Shown here piece by piece: positions 32,891 to 40,905 of a stretch of DNA of 64,000 nt. Origin of the DNA: Actinomycetota bacterium (GTDB lineage: Bacteria; Actinomycetota; Actinomycetes; Streptosporangiales; Streptosporangiaceae); contig JAFAYQ010000069.1 of the NCBI GenBank assembly GCA_019240215.1, positions 1 to 64,000 of the forward strand, in the 5' to 3' direction. The notes under the pieces were generated by a model, which searched no databases, was not told the origin of the DNA, and saw only the letters and a list, made by a program, of their open reading frames with translations. The position numbers were made by a program, and so were the translations under genes. How positions within the stretch are numbered: the first letter of the stretch is position 1; every line of letters starts with the position of its first letter.

Positions 32891-34068
32891 CGGGTGCGCA
32901 GCTCAGGCCGGGTCAGCAGGTAGCCGGCGGCCAGCGTGACCACGGCGGCCAGAACGGCCAGCAGCGGGCGGTAACCGACCACGCCGATCAGGGCCGCGCC
33001 GACCGCGATCGAGACCGTCTGCGGGGTGGTGACCAGGGTGTCGGCGGCCGCGTAGACCCGGCCCTGCAGGTCGGGCGGGGTCAGCCGCTGCAGCAGGGTG
33101 GTGAAGCCGACCACCAGCCAGGGGATGCTGATCCCGAACAGGATCACGCCGGCGATGACCGACGGCAGCAGCGGCGGCATCTCCAGCAGGGCGGCGGCCG
33201 CCGCCACCAGCATGCCCAGCCCGACCAGCCGGGCCTCCCCGATCCGGCGCGTCAGCGGCGCGGCGGTGGGCCCGCCGATCACCGCCCCCACCCCCTGGAC
33301 GGCGATCAGCACACCCACGAACGCGGGCGGCCGGTGCAGTCCGGTGCCGGCGACCGCGTAGATGACGGTCTCGGTGAAGCCGAACACGGTCAGCGCGCAG
33401 GCGGCCGCGATGACCAGGTGACGCAGGGCGGGGGTGCGGGCCACGTGCCGGACCCCGGCGGTCAGCTCGGACCGCCAGCGCTGCTGGCGGGGCGCGGGGG
33501 CGGGCTCCCGGGTCCGCAAGCTGAGCAGGGAAATGACCGGGACCGCGAACGTGGCCGCGTCCAGGATCGCCACCACGTGAGCGCCCCCCAGCACGAACAG
33601 CCCGGCCCCGGTCAGCGGACCGGCCAGCCGCAGCGACTCCTGGACGGTGCGCAGCGCCCCGTTGGCGTCGGCCAGCAGGTCGGCCGGGAGTATGGCGGCC
33701 AGCAGGGCCGACTGGGCGGCCGCGAGCACCGAGTAGGCCAGCCCGTACCAGGTCATGACCAGGTAGACCAGCCACACCTGGCCGCGGCCGTGCACCAGCA
33801 GCAGGAGCAGCACGGCCGCCCCGGTGGCCGCGTTGACCACGATCAGCAGCGGCCGGCGGCGGACCCGGTCGACCAGCAGCCCGGTCAGCGGGGCGAGCAG
33901 GACCGGGGCGTTGGCGAAGAAGAACACCAGCCCGGCCGCCGCGTTACTGCCGGTCAGCGTCTTGACCCAGATCCCCATGGCCAGCCACAGGGCGGTGTCG
34001 CCGTACAGCGAGAACACCTGACCGGTGAGGTAGATCCGCGCGTCCCGGACCCTGAGCAGCCGGCGCAC
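32854..34068 (-). CDS. MFS transporter (MFS_3/macrolide-efflux-like)
   Basis: 404 residues, 12 hydrophobic helices, GTG start. N-terminal FSLYGDTALWLAMGIWVKTL and LVDRVRRRPLLIVVNAATGA (motif A-like) match the MefA/enterobactin-exporter group. It follows its regulator by 3 bp in the same operon, so it is likely the drug pump controlled by that ArsR-like protein. Confidence 0.9.
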   Translation of the reverse strand: MRRLLRVRDARIYLTGQVFSLYGDTALWLAMGIWVKTLTGSNAAAGLVFFFANAPVLLAPLTGLLVDRVRRRPLLIVVNAATGAAVLLLLLVHGRGQVWLVYLVMTWYGLAYSVLAAAQSALLAAILPADLLADANGALRTVQESLRLAGPLTGAGLFVLGGAHVVAILDAATFAVPVISLLSLRTREPAPAPRQQRWRSELTAGVRHVARTPALRHLVIAAACALTVFGFTETVIYAVAGTGLHRPPAFVGVLIAVQGVGAVIGGPTAAPLTRRIGEARLVGLGMLVAAAAALLEMPPLLPSVIAGVILFGISIPWLVVGFTTLLQRLTPPDLQGRVYAAADTLVTTPQTVSIAVGAALIGVVGYRPLLAVLAAVVTLAAGYLLTRPELRTRQVRSAGGVTSS

Positions 34069-34071
34069 GGC

Positions 34072-34722
34072 TCAGTCCCCGGCGGGCCGGATCGGGTAGG
34101 CGAACAGCAGCACCTCGACCGGGAGTGAGTCCTCCGGGCGCAGGCTCGGGTCGGTGATCCGGTCCCGGTACTGCAGCAGCAGCCCGGTGATCTGCTCGTC
34201 AAGCGCGTGCAGTTCCTCGGGCGAGACGTGCAGCAGGAACTCGCTGCCGCCGGTCACCTCCTGCCAGCGCCGTGGGTAGCTGGAGCGGGTGTCGTAGAAC
34301 GCCTGCAGCCGGGCGAAGTAGCGCTCCCGCAGCATCCGGTCCAGCGCCCGCGCGGCCAGCGCCGTCTCGGTGTCCTCGTGCAGGTCGGTGAAGCGCATCC
34401 CGGCGGTCGTGAGCTTCCACGGCCGGGTGCGGCCGGGACCCTTGCCCGCTTCCTCGACGAAGCCGTACTTGGCCAGCTGGCGGAAGTGGAACGAGCAGGT
34501 GTTGGGCGGTTCGCCGATCCGCTCGCCGGCCTGGGTGGCGGTCATCGGGCCCTCCGTGAGCAGGAGCTCGAGCAGGGCCTGGCGGACGGGGTGGGTCAGG
34601 GCCCGCATCGTCTGGGGGTCGCTGACGACGCGCGGGGTGGTGGGGGCTGGAGTGGCGGCTGAATCGTCGGGCGTGGACTGAGGCTGCGACCCGGGCCGCG
34701 CACCCGATCCCTCGCAAGACAT
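34072..34722 (-). CDS. ArsR-like winged-helix regulator with C-terminal helical domain
   Basis: 216 residues. After a 35-residue disordered leader, residues 36-95 hold the winged HTH: RALTHPVRQALLELLLTEGP, TQAGERIGEPPNTCSFHFRQ and LAKYGFVEEAGKG. No metal-binding Cys cluster, so it probably senses an organic ligand. First gene of a two-gene operon with the MFS pump. The direct repeat just upstream of its ATG is the likely autoregulatory site. Confidence 0.87.
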   Translation of the reverse strand: MSCEGSGARPGSQPQSTPDDSAATPAPTTPRVVSDPQTMRALTHPVRQALLELLLTEGPMTATQAGERIGEPPNTCSFHFRQLAKYGFVEEAGKGPGRTRPWKLTTAGMRFTDLHEDTETALAARALDRMLRERYFARLQAFYDTRSSYPRRWQEVTGGSEFLLHVSPEELHALDEQITGLLLQYRDRITDPSLRPEDSLPVEVLLFAYPIRPAGD

Positions 34723-34746
34723 ATTGCGACAGTATCATTGCGACAG
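34723..34746 (-). promoter_or_regulatory. direct-repeat operator of the ArsR-like/MFS operon
   Basis: ATTGCGACAG occurs at 34723-34732 and 34737-34746, i.e. with a 14-bp period, directly upstream of (touching) the start codon. A head-to-tail layout suggests two protomers on one face or a leaderless transcript start region. Confidence 0.65.
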
Positions 34747-35044
34747 GAATGTGGCGAGCCGGAGACTGGGCTGAGCGGGCTGGAGTTGCCGGTGGGGCCC
34801 GGGCTTCCCCGCTCGGAACCTCCCGAGTCACAGGAGTCACGAGCTCCAACTCGGCGTCACGGACTCGGCCTTCACTGGAGCAGAACCGGCGATAATCACC
34901 GGTTTCGCTCCAGTGAAACTGGGGCTGGGACAGGTGGGACCGGGGTGTCGGGTGAAGCACGCAAAGTGCACACCGATGGCCGGCCTGGCCCCATCCCAGA
35001 GCCAGAAGTACCCCGCCGGAGGCATCGCCTTCCCAGGCGCAACC
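34747..35044. other. intergenic stretch with a long hairpin
   Basis: No gene supported. The hairpin has perfect 11-bp outer arms TTCACTGGAGC (34871-34881) and GCTCCAGTGAA (34907-34917), an inner 6-bp stem AACCGG/CCGGTT, and a 2-nt mismatch between. It lies downstream of the leftward DUF72 gene's end and upstream of the leftward regulator gene, so it fits a terminator for DUF72 but is longer and AT-richer than the others here. Confidence 0.65.
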
Positions 35045-35911
35045 TCAGAACAGAGTCAGCGGCTCTTCGCTGGCCGGCTCGGCCGCGACCGGCTCCGGCA
35101 GCGGGTCGAGCTCGGGCACCTTCGCGCGCACCTCGGCGTGGAAACGGCGGGCCAGCTCGGGGGCGATGACGTTGTCGGGAGTGTGGATGAACACGGTGGG
35201 CGACCGGCCCTCGCGCAGCCAGCCGGCCACCACCCCGAGCCAGGGCTGCCAGCCCGCGATGGTCTGGCCGGGGTCGTCGCGGCCGATGTAGCGGACCATC
35301 GGGTAGCTGGTCAGCGCCCGGGTCCGGCGGGGCAGGCGCGGCTTGTTGCGCCACGCCTCGCGCTCGATGCCGCTGGCGGGTGGCTCGCCGAACAGGACGG
35401 TGGTGTCGAACGGGATCCATTCGGCGTCGACCTCGGCCAGCGCCCGTTCCAGCGCCTGGCCTGCCCGCGGGTCGTCGAAGAACGCCCGGTGCCGGACCTC
35501 GGCGCCGTACCGGAACCCGCGCGGCAGGCGGCGCAGGAAGCCGGTCAGCGTGCCGAGGTCGGCCGGGCTGAACGACGGCGGCAGCTGGATCCAGAGCATG
35601 TGGGCGCGCGGGCCGAGCGGCTCGACCGCGGCCAGGAACTCCCGCATCGGCTCGGCCACGTCGGCCAGGTGGCGCTCGTGGGTGACGACCTTGGGCAGCT
35701 TGAGGATCAGCCGGAAGTCCTCGCCGGTCTGCCCGGCCCACGACGCGACCGTGGCGGGCGGCGGGGTCGCGTAGAAGGTGGTGTTCCCCTCGACCGCGTT
35801 GCACCAGGTCGAATAGGCCCGCAGGCGGTCGTGGGGGCCCAGTCCGCGCGGCAGGTAGCGGCCCGGCCAGGCCGCGTAGCTCCACATCGCGCAGCCGACG
35901 TGGAGTTCCAT
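35045..35911 (-). CDS. DUF72 family protein
   Basis: 288 residues with the TIM-barrel-like pattern of DUF72: VGCAMWSYAAWPGRYLPRGL at the start, YSTWCNAVEGNTTFYATPPP, FRLILKLPKVVTHERHL, LWIQLPPSFSPADL and the late VFIHTPDNV. The C-terminus adds a Pro/Glu-rich tail. Family function is unknown despite its wide distribution. Ends 26 bp upstream-side of the aldo/keto reductase stop in the same direction, so possibly cotranscribed with it. Confidence 0.9.
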   Translation of the reverse strand: MELHVGCAMWSYAAWPGRYLPRGLGPHDRLRAYSTWCNAVEGNTTFYATPPPATVASWAGQTGEDFRLILKLPKVVTHERHLADVAEPMREFLAAVEPLGPRAHMLWIQLPPSFSPADLGTLTGFLRRLPRGFRYGAEVRHRAFFDDPRAGQALERALAEVDAEWIPFDTTVLFGEPPASGIEREAWRNKPRLPRRTRALTSYPMVRYIGRDDPGQTIAGWQPWLGVVAGWLREGRSPTVFIHTPDNVIAPELARRFHAEVRAKVPELDPLPEPVAAEPASEEPLTLF

Positions 35912-35937
35912 GGGTTCGAGGCTACTGCCTGGGTCTG

Positions 35938-36966
35938 TCAGTCAGCGGCACGCTCGTCGGCCGGGCGGCGGCGCAGCCCGGCCTGCCGGATCGCCGGCGG
36001 CTGGTAGGCCATGTCCAGCGTGCCGACGTCGGTGCCGGGCGGGACGATCGCGTCGATCCGGTCCAGGAGCTCGTCGCTCAGCTCGGTCTTGGCCCCGGCC
36101 AGCAGGTCGTCCAGGTGCTCCATGGTGCGGGGCCCGATGATCGCGGCGGTGACCCCCGGGTGGGCGATCGCGAACGCCATCGCCAGGTGGGTCAGCGACA
36201 TCCCGGCCTCGGCGGCCAGGGCGATGAGCTCCTCGACGACGTCGAGGCGGCGCTCGTCGCTCAGGTACTTGAAGCCGGTGCCGGACCGGTGGGTGGTGAT
36301 CTGCTGGCCCTTGCGGTAGCGGCCGGTGAGCTGGCCGCCGGCCAGCGGGCTCCAGACCAGCGTGCCCATCCCGTAGCGCTGGCAGACCGGCAGGACCTCG
36401 CGCTCGATGCCGCGGTTGAGGATCGAGTAGTTCGGCTGCTCGGCGCGGAACCGTTCCAGCCCGCGGCGCTCGGCCACCCACTGGGCCTCGACGATGTCGG
36501 CGGCCGGGAACGTGGACGAGCCGATCGCCCGGACCTTGCCGCTGCGGATCAGGTCGGTCAGCGCCGACAGGGTCTCCTCGACGTCGGTCGACGGGTCGGG
36601 CCGGTGCACCTGGTACAGGTCGATGTGGTCGGTCTGCAGGCGGCGCAGCGAGTTCTCGGCCTCGGCGATGATCCAGCGCCGGGAGCTGCCCTGCTGGTTG
36701 GGGTCCTCCCCCATCGGGTTGTGCACCTTGGTGGCCAGCACCACGTCGTCGCGGCGGCCGCGCAAGGCCTTACCGACGATCTCCTCGGACTCACCGCGCG
36801 AGTAGATGTCGGCGGTGTCGACGAAGTTGATCCCGGCGTCCAGCGCCTTGTGGATGATCCGGATCGAGTCGTCGTGGTCGGGGTTGCCGATCACCCCGAA
36901 CATCATCGCGCCCAGGCAGTAGGGGCTGACCTTGATCCCGGTCCGGCCCAGCGTGCGGTAGTGCAT
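35938..36966 (-). CDS. aldo/keto reductase
   Basis: 342 residues. Catalytic tetrad context is clear: NFVDTADIYSRGESEEIVGK (Asp, Tyr), LATKVHNPMG (Lys) and DLYQVHRPDPS (His). NADPH site: IGPRTMEHLDDLLAG. Cytosolic NADPH-dependent carbonyl reductase of the YajO/AKR11-12-like group; substrate unknown. Its promoter region contains a double palindrome suggesting tight repression by a TetR-type protein not obviously encoded next to it. Confidence 0.93.
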   Translation of the reverse strand: MHYRTLGRTGIKVSPYCLGAMMFGVIGNPDHDDSIRIIHKALDAGINFVDTADIYSRGESEEIVGKALRGRRDDVVLATKVHNPMGEDPNQQGSSRRWIIAEAENSLRRLQTDHIDLYQVHRPDPSTDVEETLSALTDLIRSGKVRAIGSSTFPAADIVEAQWVAERRGLERFRAEQPNYSILNRGIEREVLPVCQRYGMGTLVWSPLAGGQLTGRYRKGQQITTHRSGTGFKYLSDERRLDVVEELIALAAEAGMSLTHLAMAFAIAHPGVTAAIIGPRTMEHLDDLLAGAKTELSDELLDRIDAIVPPGTDVGTLDMAYQPPAIRQAGLRRRPADERAAD

Positions 36967-36982
36967 GATCCCTCCTGAAAAT

Positions 36983-37019
36983 GGAACGATGCTCCGCTAA
37001 GTATACGGAGCGTTGTTCC
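36983..37019 (-). promoter_or_regulatory. paired operators in front of the aldo/keto reductase gene
   Basis: Two 13-bp pseudo-palindromes, GGAACgatGCTCC (36983-36995) and GGAGCgttGTTCC (37007-37019), are themselves arranged as an inverted repeat about 36981-37021, 24 bp centre to centre, overlapping an AT-rich GTATAC spacer that could be the -10 region. Confidence 0.75.
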
Positions 37020-37046
37020 ATTTTTAAAAGGGGATGGCGGTGGGGG

Positions 37047-37436
37047 TCAGCCGGCCATGGCCGCGGCCACGTCCGGGTAGACCGGCATGAGCTGGTTGGC
37101 ACCGCAGGATTCCAGGAACTGGGCCACGCCGGGGCTCGGAGAGACCAGTGCCACCACCCGGCCCAGGCCCGACATCACCGCCCGGACCCGGACCAGCTCG
37201 CGCACCCCGGTGACGTCGATGCTGGGGACCGCGGACAGGTCGATGAGCACGAACGCCGGTCCCCGCCGGGCGGCGGAGTGCAGCGCCTTACGCAGCTGGT
37301 CCCGCTCGGTCTCGTCGACCCGGCCGGTCAGGCTCACGACCGTGCACGGCCGCCCGCTGGACTCCCGCTTCTCGGCCGCCACCGACAGCTGGCCAACCGT
37401 GGCCTGCCCGGTGCCGCCTTCCACCGCGTCTGCCAT
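37047..37436 (-). CDS. STAS-domain protein (anti-anti-sigma factor-like)
   Basis: 129 residues from the ATG at 37436, preceded by GGAGAGGGAG. STAS fold: TVVSLTGRVDETERDQLRKA, then PAFVLIDLSAVPSIDVTGVR, the site where SpoIIAA-type antagonists are phosphorylated; the motif is D-V-T-G, leaving the Thr as acceptor instead of the usual Ser-Ser/Ser-Thr. Partner anti-sigma kinase not present in the window. Confidence 0.85.
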   Translation of the reverse strand: MADAVEGGTGQATVGQLSVAAEKRESSGRPCTVVSLTGRVDETERDQLRKALHSAARRGPAFVLIDLSAVPSIDVTGVRELVRVRAVMSGLGRVVALVSPSPGVAQFLESCGANQLMPVYPDVAAAMAG

Positions 37437-37530
37437 CCGCTCCCTCTCCTGCTGCTCATCGAAAATCCGCTGGTCAGCGCCTACAAAACGTAAGAGCCAG
37501 CCTCGGCGGCAGCAACGGGGGAAACGAACC

Positions 37531-37743
37531 ATGATCGATCGTCATGCACTCATTACGAACCGCCGGACCGGGACGGAGCAGGCCCCGGAGCGACCAGGTA
37601 CCGGGCCGGCCACGCCATCCCGCCCCGAGCGTGGCCGGGCCCGAGAAGACGAAGTTTCCCAGCCGGGCGACCGGGGTAGCGAGGCCGGCATGACCTCAGG
37701 AGCGCCAAGCAGGGCGCTGAACGACGCGGACGGCCCAGCGTGA
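37531..37743 (+). CDS. possible small hydrophilic protein
   Basis: 70 codons from an ATG with GGGGGAA 10 bp upstream; rich in Arg, Glu, Pro and Gly, probably disordered. Its stop overlaps the GTG of the next gene by 4 bp (GTGA), which supports it. No family; low confidence. Confidence 0.4.
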   Translation: MIDRHALITNRRTGTEQAPERPGTGPATPSRPERGRAREDEVSQPGDRGSEAGMTSGAPSRALNDADGPA

Positions 37744-38330
37744 GCGGGCCGTCGCTGGCGATGATCACGACGGTGCTGGCCGGGACACCCGCCGGGTCAC
37801 GGGCGCCGGCCCGCTCGGCCCGGCCGGTGGTGGCCTCGGTGCTGGCCGGGGCGGCGAGCGGGTCCCGGTCGTCGGCCGGGCTGGCCGCGTTGACGCTGGC
37901 CGCCAGCCCCGGCGCCGGGACTCAGCCCGATCGCATCTTGGGCCGGCCGTGGGCCAAGGCCATCGCCGCCCTGCTGGCGGCCGGGGAGATCACGGCCGAC
38001 AAACTGCCGCAGGCGCCGAGCCGGCTGGCGCCACCGGGCCTGGCCAGCCGGGTGGCGGCCGGGGCCGCCGCCGGGGCGGTCATTGCCCGCCGGGCGTCGT
38101 CGGACGCCGGTTCGGGCGAGGGTGACGGCCAGGACGAAAGCGGAGCAGGCCGGGTCGCGGTCGGGCTGACCGCGGCTTGCGTGGTGGCCGGGGCCGGAAC
38201 GGCGGCGGCCACCAGCTGGCTCGGAACCCGCTGGCGGGCCTGGGCGAGCGCGCGGCTGGGCCACGACTGGATCGGCGCAGTCATGGAAGACGCAGTAGCT
38301 GTCGGCCTCGCCGTGGATGCCGCCCTTTAA
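37740..38330 (+). CDS. DUF4126-like membrane protein
   Basis: 196 residues, GTG start. Alanine-rich hydrophobic helices with pattern of short DUF4126-type proteins: LAALTLAASPGAG, RPWAKAIAALLAAGEITADK, RVAAGAAAGAVIARR and a C-terminal MEDAVAVGLAVDAAL. Predicted 4-5 membrane segments. Function unknown. Assignment from overall pattern, moderately sure. Confidence 0.65.
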   Translation: MSGPSLAMITTVLAGTPAGSRAPARSARPVVASVLAGAASGSRSSAGLAALTLAASPGAGTQPDRILGRPWAKAIAALLAAGEITADKLPQAPSRLAPPGLASRVAAGAAAGAVIARRASSDAGSGEGDGQDESGAGRVAVGLTAACVVAGAGTAAATSWLGTRWRAWASARLGHDWIGAVMEDAVAVGLAVDAAL

Positions 38331-38341
38331 AAATGAGAGAA

Positions 38342-38432
38342 ACGCAACGTTGCGTATGGCTCAGTTCGGGTCGTGGGACGCAACGTTGCGTATCGCGAGG
38401 GTTGCCGTCTCTGGAGACGCAACGTTGCGTCT
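38342..38432 (+). promoter_or_regulatory. three TetR operators in the tetR promoter
   Basis: The perfect 14-bp palindrome ACGCAACGTTGCGT occurs at 38342-38355, 38378-38391 and 38417-38430; the third is extended to 18 bp (AGACGCAACGTTGCGTCT, 38415-38432). Centres are 36 and 39 bp apart. A fourth copy of the 18-bp form lies before the convergent MFS gene (40630-40647). The TetR start is 36 bp past the last copy. Confidence 0.93.
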
Positions 38433-38467
38433 AGCGCGGGAGCGGGCTGCGCTAGCATGATCGAGTT

Positions 38468-39067
38468 ATGTCAGAGTCCACGATGTCGCCGACCCCGGGC
38501 GCCAAGGGGCGGGCGCCGCATCGGCGCAGCGAGCAGGCCCGCATCGCGGTGTTGCACGCCGCCGACGACCTGCTGGCCGAGCGCGGGTTCGCCGCGGTGA
38601 CGATCGAGGGTATCGCCGCCCGGGCGGGGGTGGCCAAGCAGACGATCTACCGCTGGTGGCCGTCCAAGGTCGAGGTGCTGCTGGACACCCTGATCGAGGA
38701 CTCCGAGCAGGCCCTGGCGGTGCCGGACACCGGCTCGGCGGTCGAGGACGCCCGTCAGTACCTGCACGCCCTGGCCAGCTTCATCACCGGCGACCCGGCC
38801 GGGAAGGTGCTGCTGGCGCTGATCGGCGAAGCCCAGCACGACGAGCAGATGGCCGGCGCCTTTCGCACCCGTTACCTGGAGCCGCGGCGGGAGGCCGAGC
38901 GGGCGATGCTGGCCCGCGGCGTGGCCGCGGGCGAGCTGTCGCCCGACCTCGACGTCGACCGGGCGCTCGATGAGCTGCTGGGGCCGATCTTCTACCGGGC
39001 GCTGATCACCGGGGGGCCGATCTCGCGGACGTTCACCGACCTGGTGGTGTTCCAGGTACTCGGCTAG
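38468..39067 (+). CDS. TetR repressor of the convergent MFS exporter
   Basis: 199 residues. HTH: LAERGFAAVTIEGIAARAGV then AKQTIYRWWPSKVEVLLDTL, of the AcrR-like group with the TetR_C_16-type C-domain (DDEQMAGAFRTRY region LIGEAQHDEQMAGAFRTRYL). Its 3' end overlaps that of the MFS gene by 4 bp tail to tail. The same 14-bp palindrome at both promoters shows the pair forms one regulon. Confidence 0.94.
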   Translation: MSESTMSPTPGAKGRAPHRRSEQARIAVLHAADDLLAERGFAAVTIEGIAARAGVAKQTIYRWWPSKVEVLLDTLIEDSEQALAVPDTGSAVEDARQYLHALASFITGDPAGKVLLALIGEAQHDEQMAGAFRTRYLEPRREAERAMLARGVAAGELSPDLDVDRALDELLGPIFYRALITGGPISRTFTDLVVFQVLG

Positions 39068-40617
39068 GACTCCCGCTCGCGGGGGTGCTGGTGGGCGACG
39101 ACGGCGGTGGTGAGCAGCAGCAGGACCGCGCCGACGCGCAGGCCGAGGCTGGTGCCGCTGGTGAAGGCGTCGCGGGTGCCGTCGATCAGGTGAGCCCGGA
39201 CGGCGGGGCCGGGGACGCTGGCCGCGTAGTTCAGGGCGGACGTGATCGAACGGCGGATGGCCTGGCCCTGGGCCCCGGGGACGGCCCGCAGGGCGGTGGG
39301 CAGATGGGTGGCGAACCGCGCGGTCAGGATCGTGCTGAACACCGCGACCCCGAGCGCCGAGCCGAACTCGCGGGTGGTGCTGTTCAGGCCGGAGCTGACG
39401 CCGGCGTGGCTGGGGGGCAGCGAGTGGACGATCATCCCCGACAGCGGCGGCATCGCCAATCCCATCCCGGCGCTGACCACGGCCAGCAGCAGGCCGTAGA
39501 GCGGGTAGGGGGTGGCCGCGGTGGCGAACGACAGCAGCGCGATCCCGGCCGTGAGGATCAGCATGCCGAGACCGATCGTGGCCCGTTCGCCGATGCGGGC
39601 GGCCAGCCGGGTGCTGCGGGCGCTGGTGATCGGCATGACGACCGCGACCGGGAGGATGCACACGCCGGTCAGCACGGCCGAGTAGCCCTTCACGTCCTGC
39701 AGGTACTGGGCGTTGATGTAGAACAGCCCGAACAGCGCGAAGAACAGCGCGACGATCCCCAGCGACCCGGCCCGCACGCCCGGCAGCCGGAACAGCCGCG
39801 GGTCGAGCATCGGGTGCGCGGCCCGCAGTTCGTAGACCACGAACGACACCAGCAGCACGATCGCCAGCAGCAGCGACCCGAGCACCGGCCACGATCCCCA
39901 GCCTCGTTCGGGGCCGTCGATGATGCCGTAGAGCAGGGCGACGCTGCCCGCGGTCAGCAGCAGCCCGCCGCCGCCGTCGACCGGGTCGCGGTGCCGGGTC
40001 AGCGCGGGTACCTGCCAGCCGATCAGGGCCGCGGCCGCCAGCGCGGTCGGCACCCCGGCCCAGAACAGCGCCTGCCAGCCGCCGTACTCGACGGCCAGGC
40101 CGCCGCCGAGGTTGCCGGCCACGCCGCCGATCCCGGTCAGGGCCGACCACAGCGCCACCCCGCGCGGGCGGTCCCGGGGTTCGAGGCGGGCCAGCGTGAC
40201 CGCCAAGGTCGCGGGCAGCACCAGCGCGGCCCCGACGCCGCTGAGCGCGCGGCCCGCCATCAATGTGGCCACGTTCGGGGCCAGCGCTGACAGCGCCGAG
40301 CCGGCCGCGAACAGGACCAGGCCGGCCAGCATTCCGCGCTTGCGGCCGAACCGGTCGCCGAGGGCACCGGCCGGGATCAGCAGGCAGGCGAACACCAGCG
40401 TGTAGCTGTCCACCACCCAGGCGGTGGCTGAGACCGACGGGTGCAGGCTGCTGGCCTGGAGCTGGGGGATGGCCAGGTTGACGGCCGCGACCATGCCGAT
40501 CACCAGGATCACGGCCGGGGCGATCACGGCGACGGCCCGGGCGGGGGTGGACTCGGGCGGGGCGGCGGGGGTGCCGGTGAGGGCGGGGGCGGGGGGCGCG
40601 GTCTTTCCGGGGGCCAT
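39064..40617 (-). CDS. MFS drug exporter, DHA2 type
   Basis: 517 residues, about 14 helices. VIGMVAAVNLAIPQLQASSL, GALGDRFGRKRGMLAGLVLF (motif A) and GIGGVAGNLGGGLAVEYGGW (motif C). Start ATG at 40617, 13 bp past the operator at 40630-40647. Predicted drug/H+ antiporter repressed by the convergent TetR. Confidence 0.93.
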   Translation of the reverse strand: MAPGKTAPPAPALTGTPAAPPESTPARAVAVIAPAVILVIGMVAAVNLAIPQLQASSLHPSVSATAWVVDSYTLVFACLLIPAGALGDRFGRKRGMLAGLVLFAAGSALSALAPNVATLMAGRALSGVGAALVLPATLAVTLARLEPRDRPRGVALWSALTGIGGVAGNLGGGLAVEYGGWQALFWAGVPTALAAAALIGWQVPALTRHRDPVDGGGGLLLTAGSVALLYGIIDGPERGWGSWPVLGSLLLAIVLLVSFVVYELRAAHPMLDPRLFRLPGVRAGSLGIVALFFALFGLFYINAQYLQDVKGYSAVLTGVCILPVAVVMPITSARSTRLAARIGERATIGLGMLILTAGIALLSFATAATPYPLYGLLLAVVSAGMGLAMPPLSGMIVHSLPPSHAGVSSGLNSTTREFGSALGVAVFSTILTARFATHLPTALRAVPGAQGQAIRRSITSALNYAASVPGPAVRAHLIDGTRDAFTSGTSLGLRVGAVLLLLTTAVVAHQHPRERES

Positions 40618-40629
40618 GAGGGTCAGCGT

Positions 40630-40647
40630 AGACGCAACGTTGCGTCT
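40630..40647 (-). promoter_or_regulatory. TetR operator in the MFS promoter
   Basis: AGACGCAACGTTGCGTCT, an 18-bp perfect palindrome identical to the one at 38415-38432, located 12 bp upstream of the MFS start codon. Confidence 0.93.
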
Positions 40648-40690
40648 CGTCTAACGGGAGGGTGAGAGGACGGGAGGACGGGAGGAGTGG

Positions 40691-40752
40691 CGGGGCCGGG
40701 GCGGCCGGGCCCTCTGAGCGACGGGGCCGGGGCGGCCGGGCCCTCTGAGCGA
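40691..40752. repeat. 31-bp perfect tandem duplication
   Basis: Two identical 31-bp units (40691-40721, 40722-40752) built on CGGGGCCGGGGCGGCCGGGC plus CCTCTGAGCGA, with a third partial copy from 40753. Intergenic between the divergent MFS and GbsR-like genes. Confidence 0.9.
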
Positions 40753-40858
40753 CGGGGCCTCGGCCGGTGGGTGCTGGAGGCGGCGAGCAGGCCAGGATAG
40801 CGGCGGTTGTTGCGCGGGACCCGGGCGGCAGCGCTGGCACCCTTTAAGAATGAATCAA

Positions 40859-40878
40859 ATAACACAAATTTGTGTTAT
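40859..40878 (+). promoter_or_regulatory. 20-bp perfect palindromic operator
   Basis: ATAACACAAATTTGTGTTAT, perfectly symmetric, 27 bp upstream of the GbsR/MarR-like start. Size and AT-rich symmetry are typical of MarR-family autoregulatory sites. Confidence 0.88.
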
Positions 40879-40905
40879 CTAAGTTGTCTATGTCAGACTG
40901 ATGCC

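Noticed and set aside
37087-37743. Long plus-strand frame over the STAS gene leading into the DUF4126-like gene
   Set aside because: Its first two-thirds is antisense to STAS; only the last 70 codons from 37531 have independent support.
40691-40763. Direct repeats as a possible CRISPR array
   Set aside because: Units are contiguous with no spacers and there are no cas genes.
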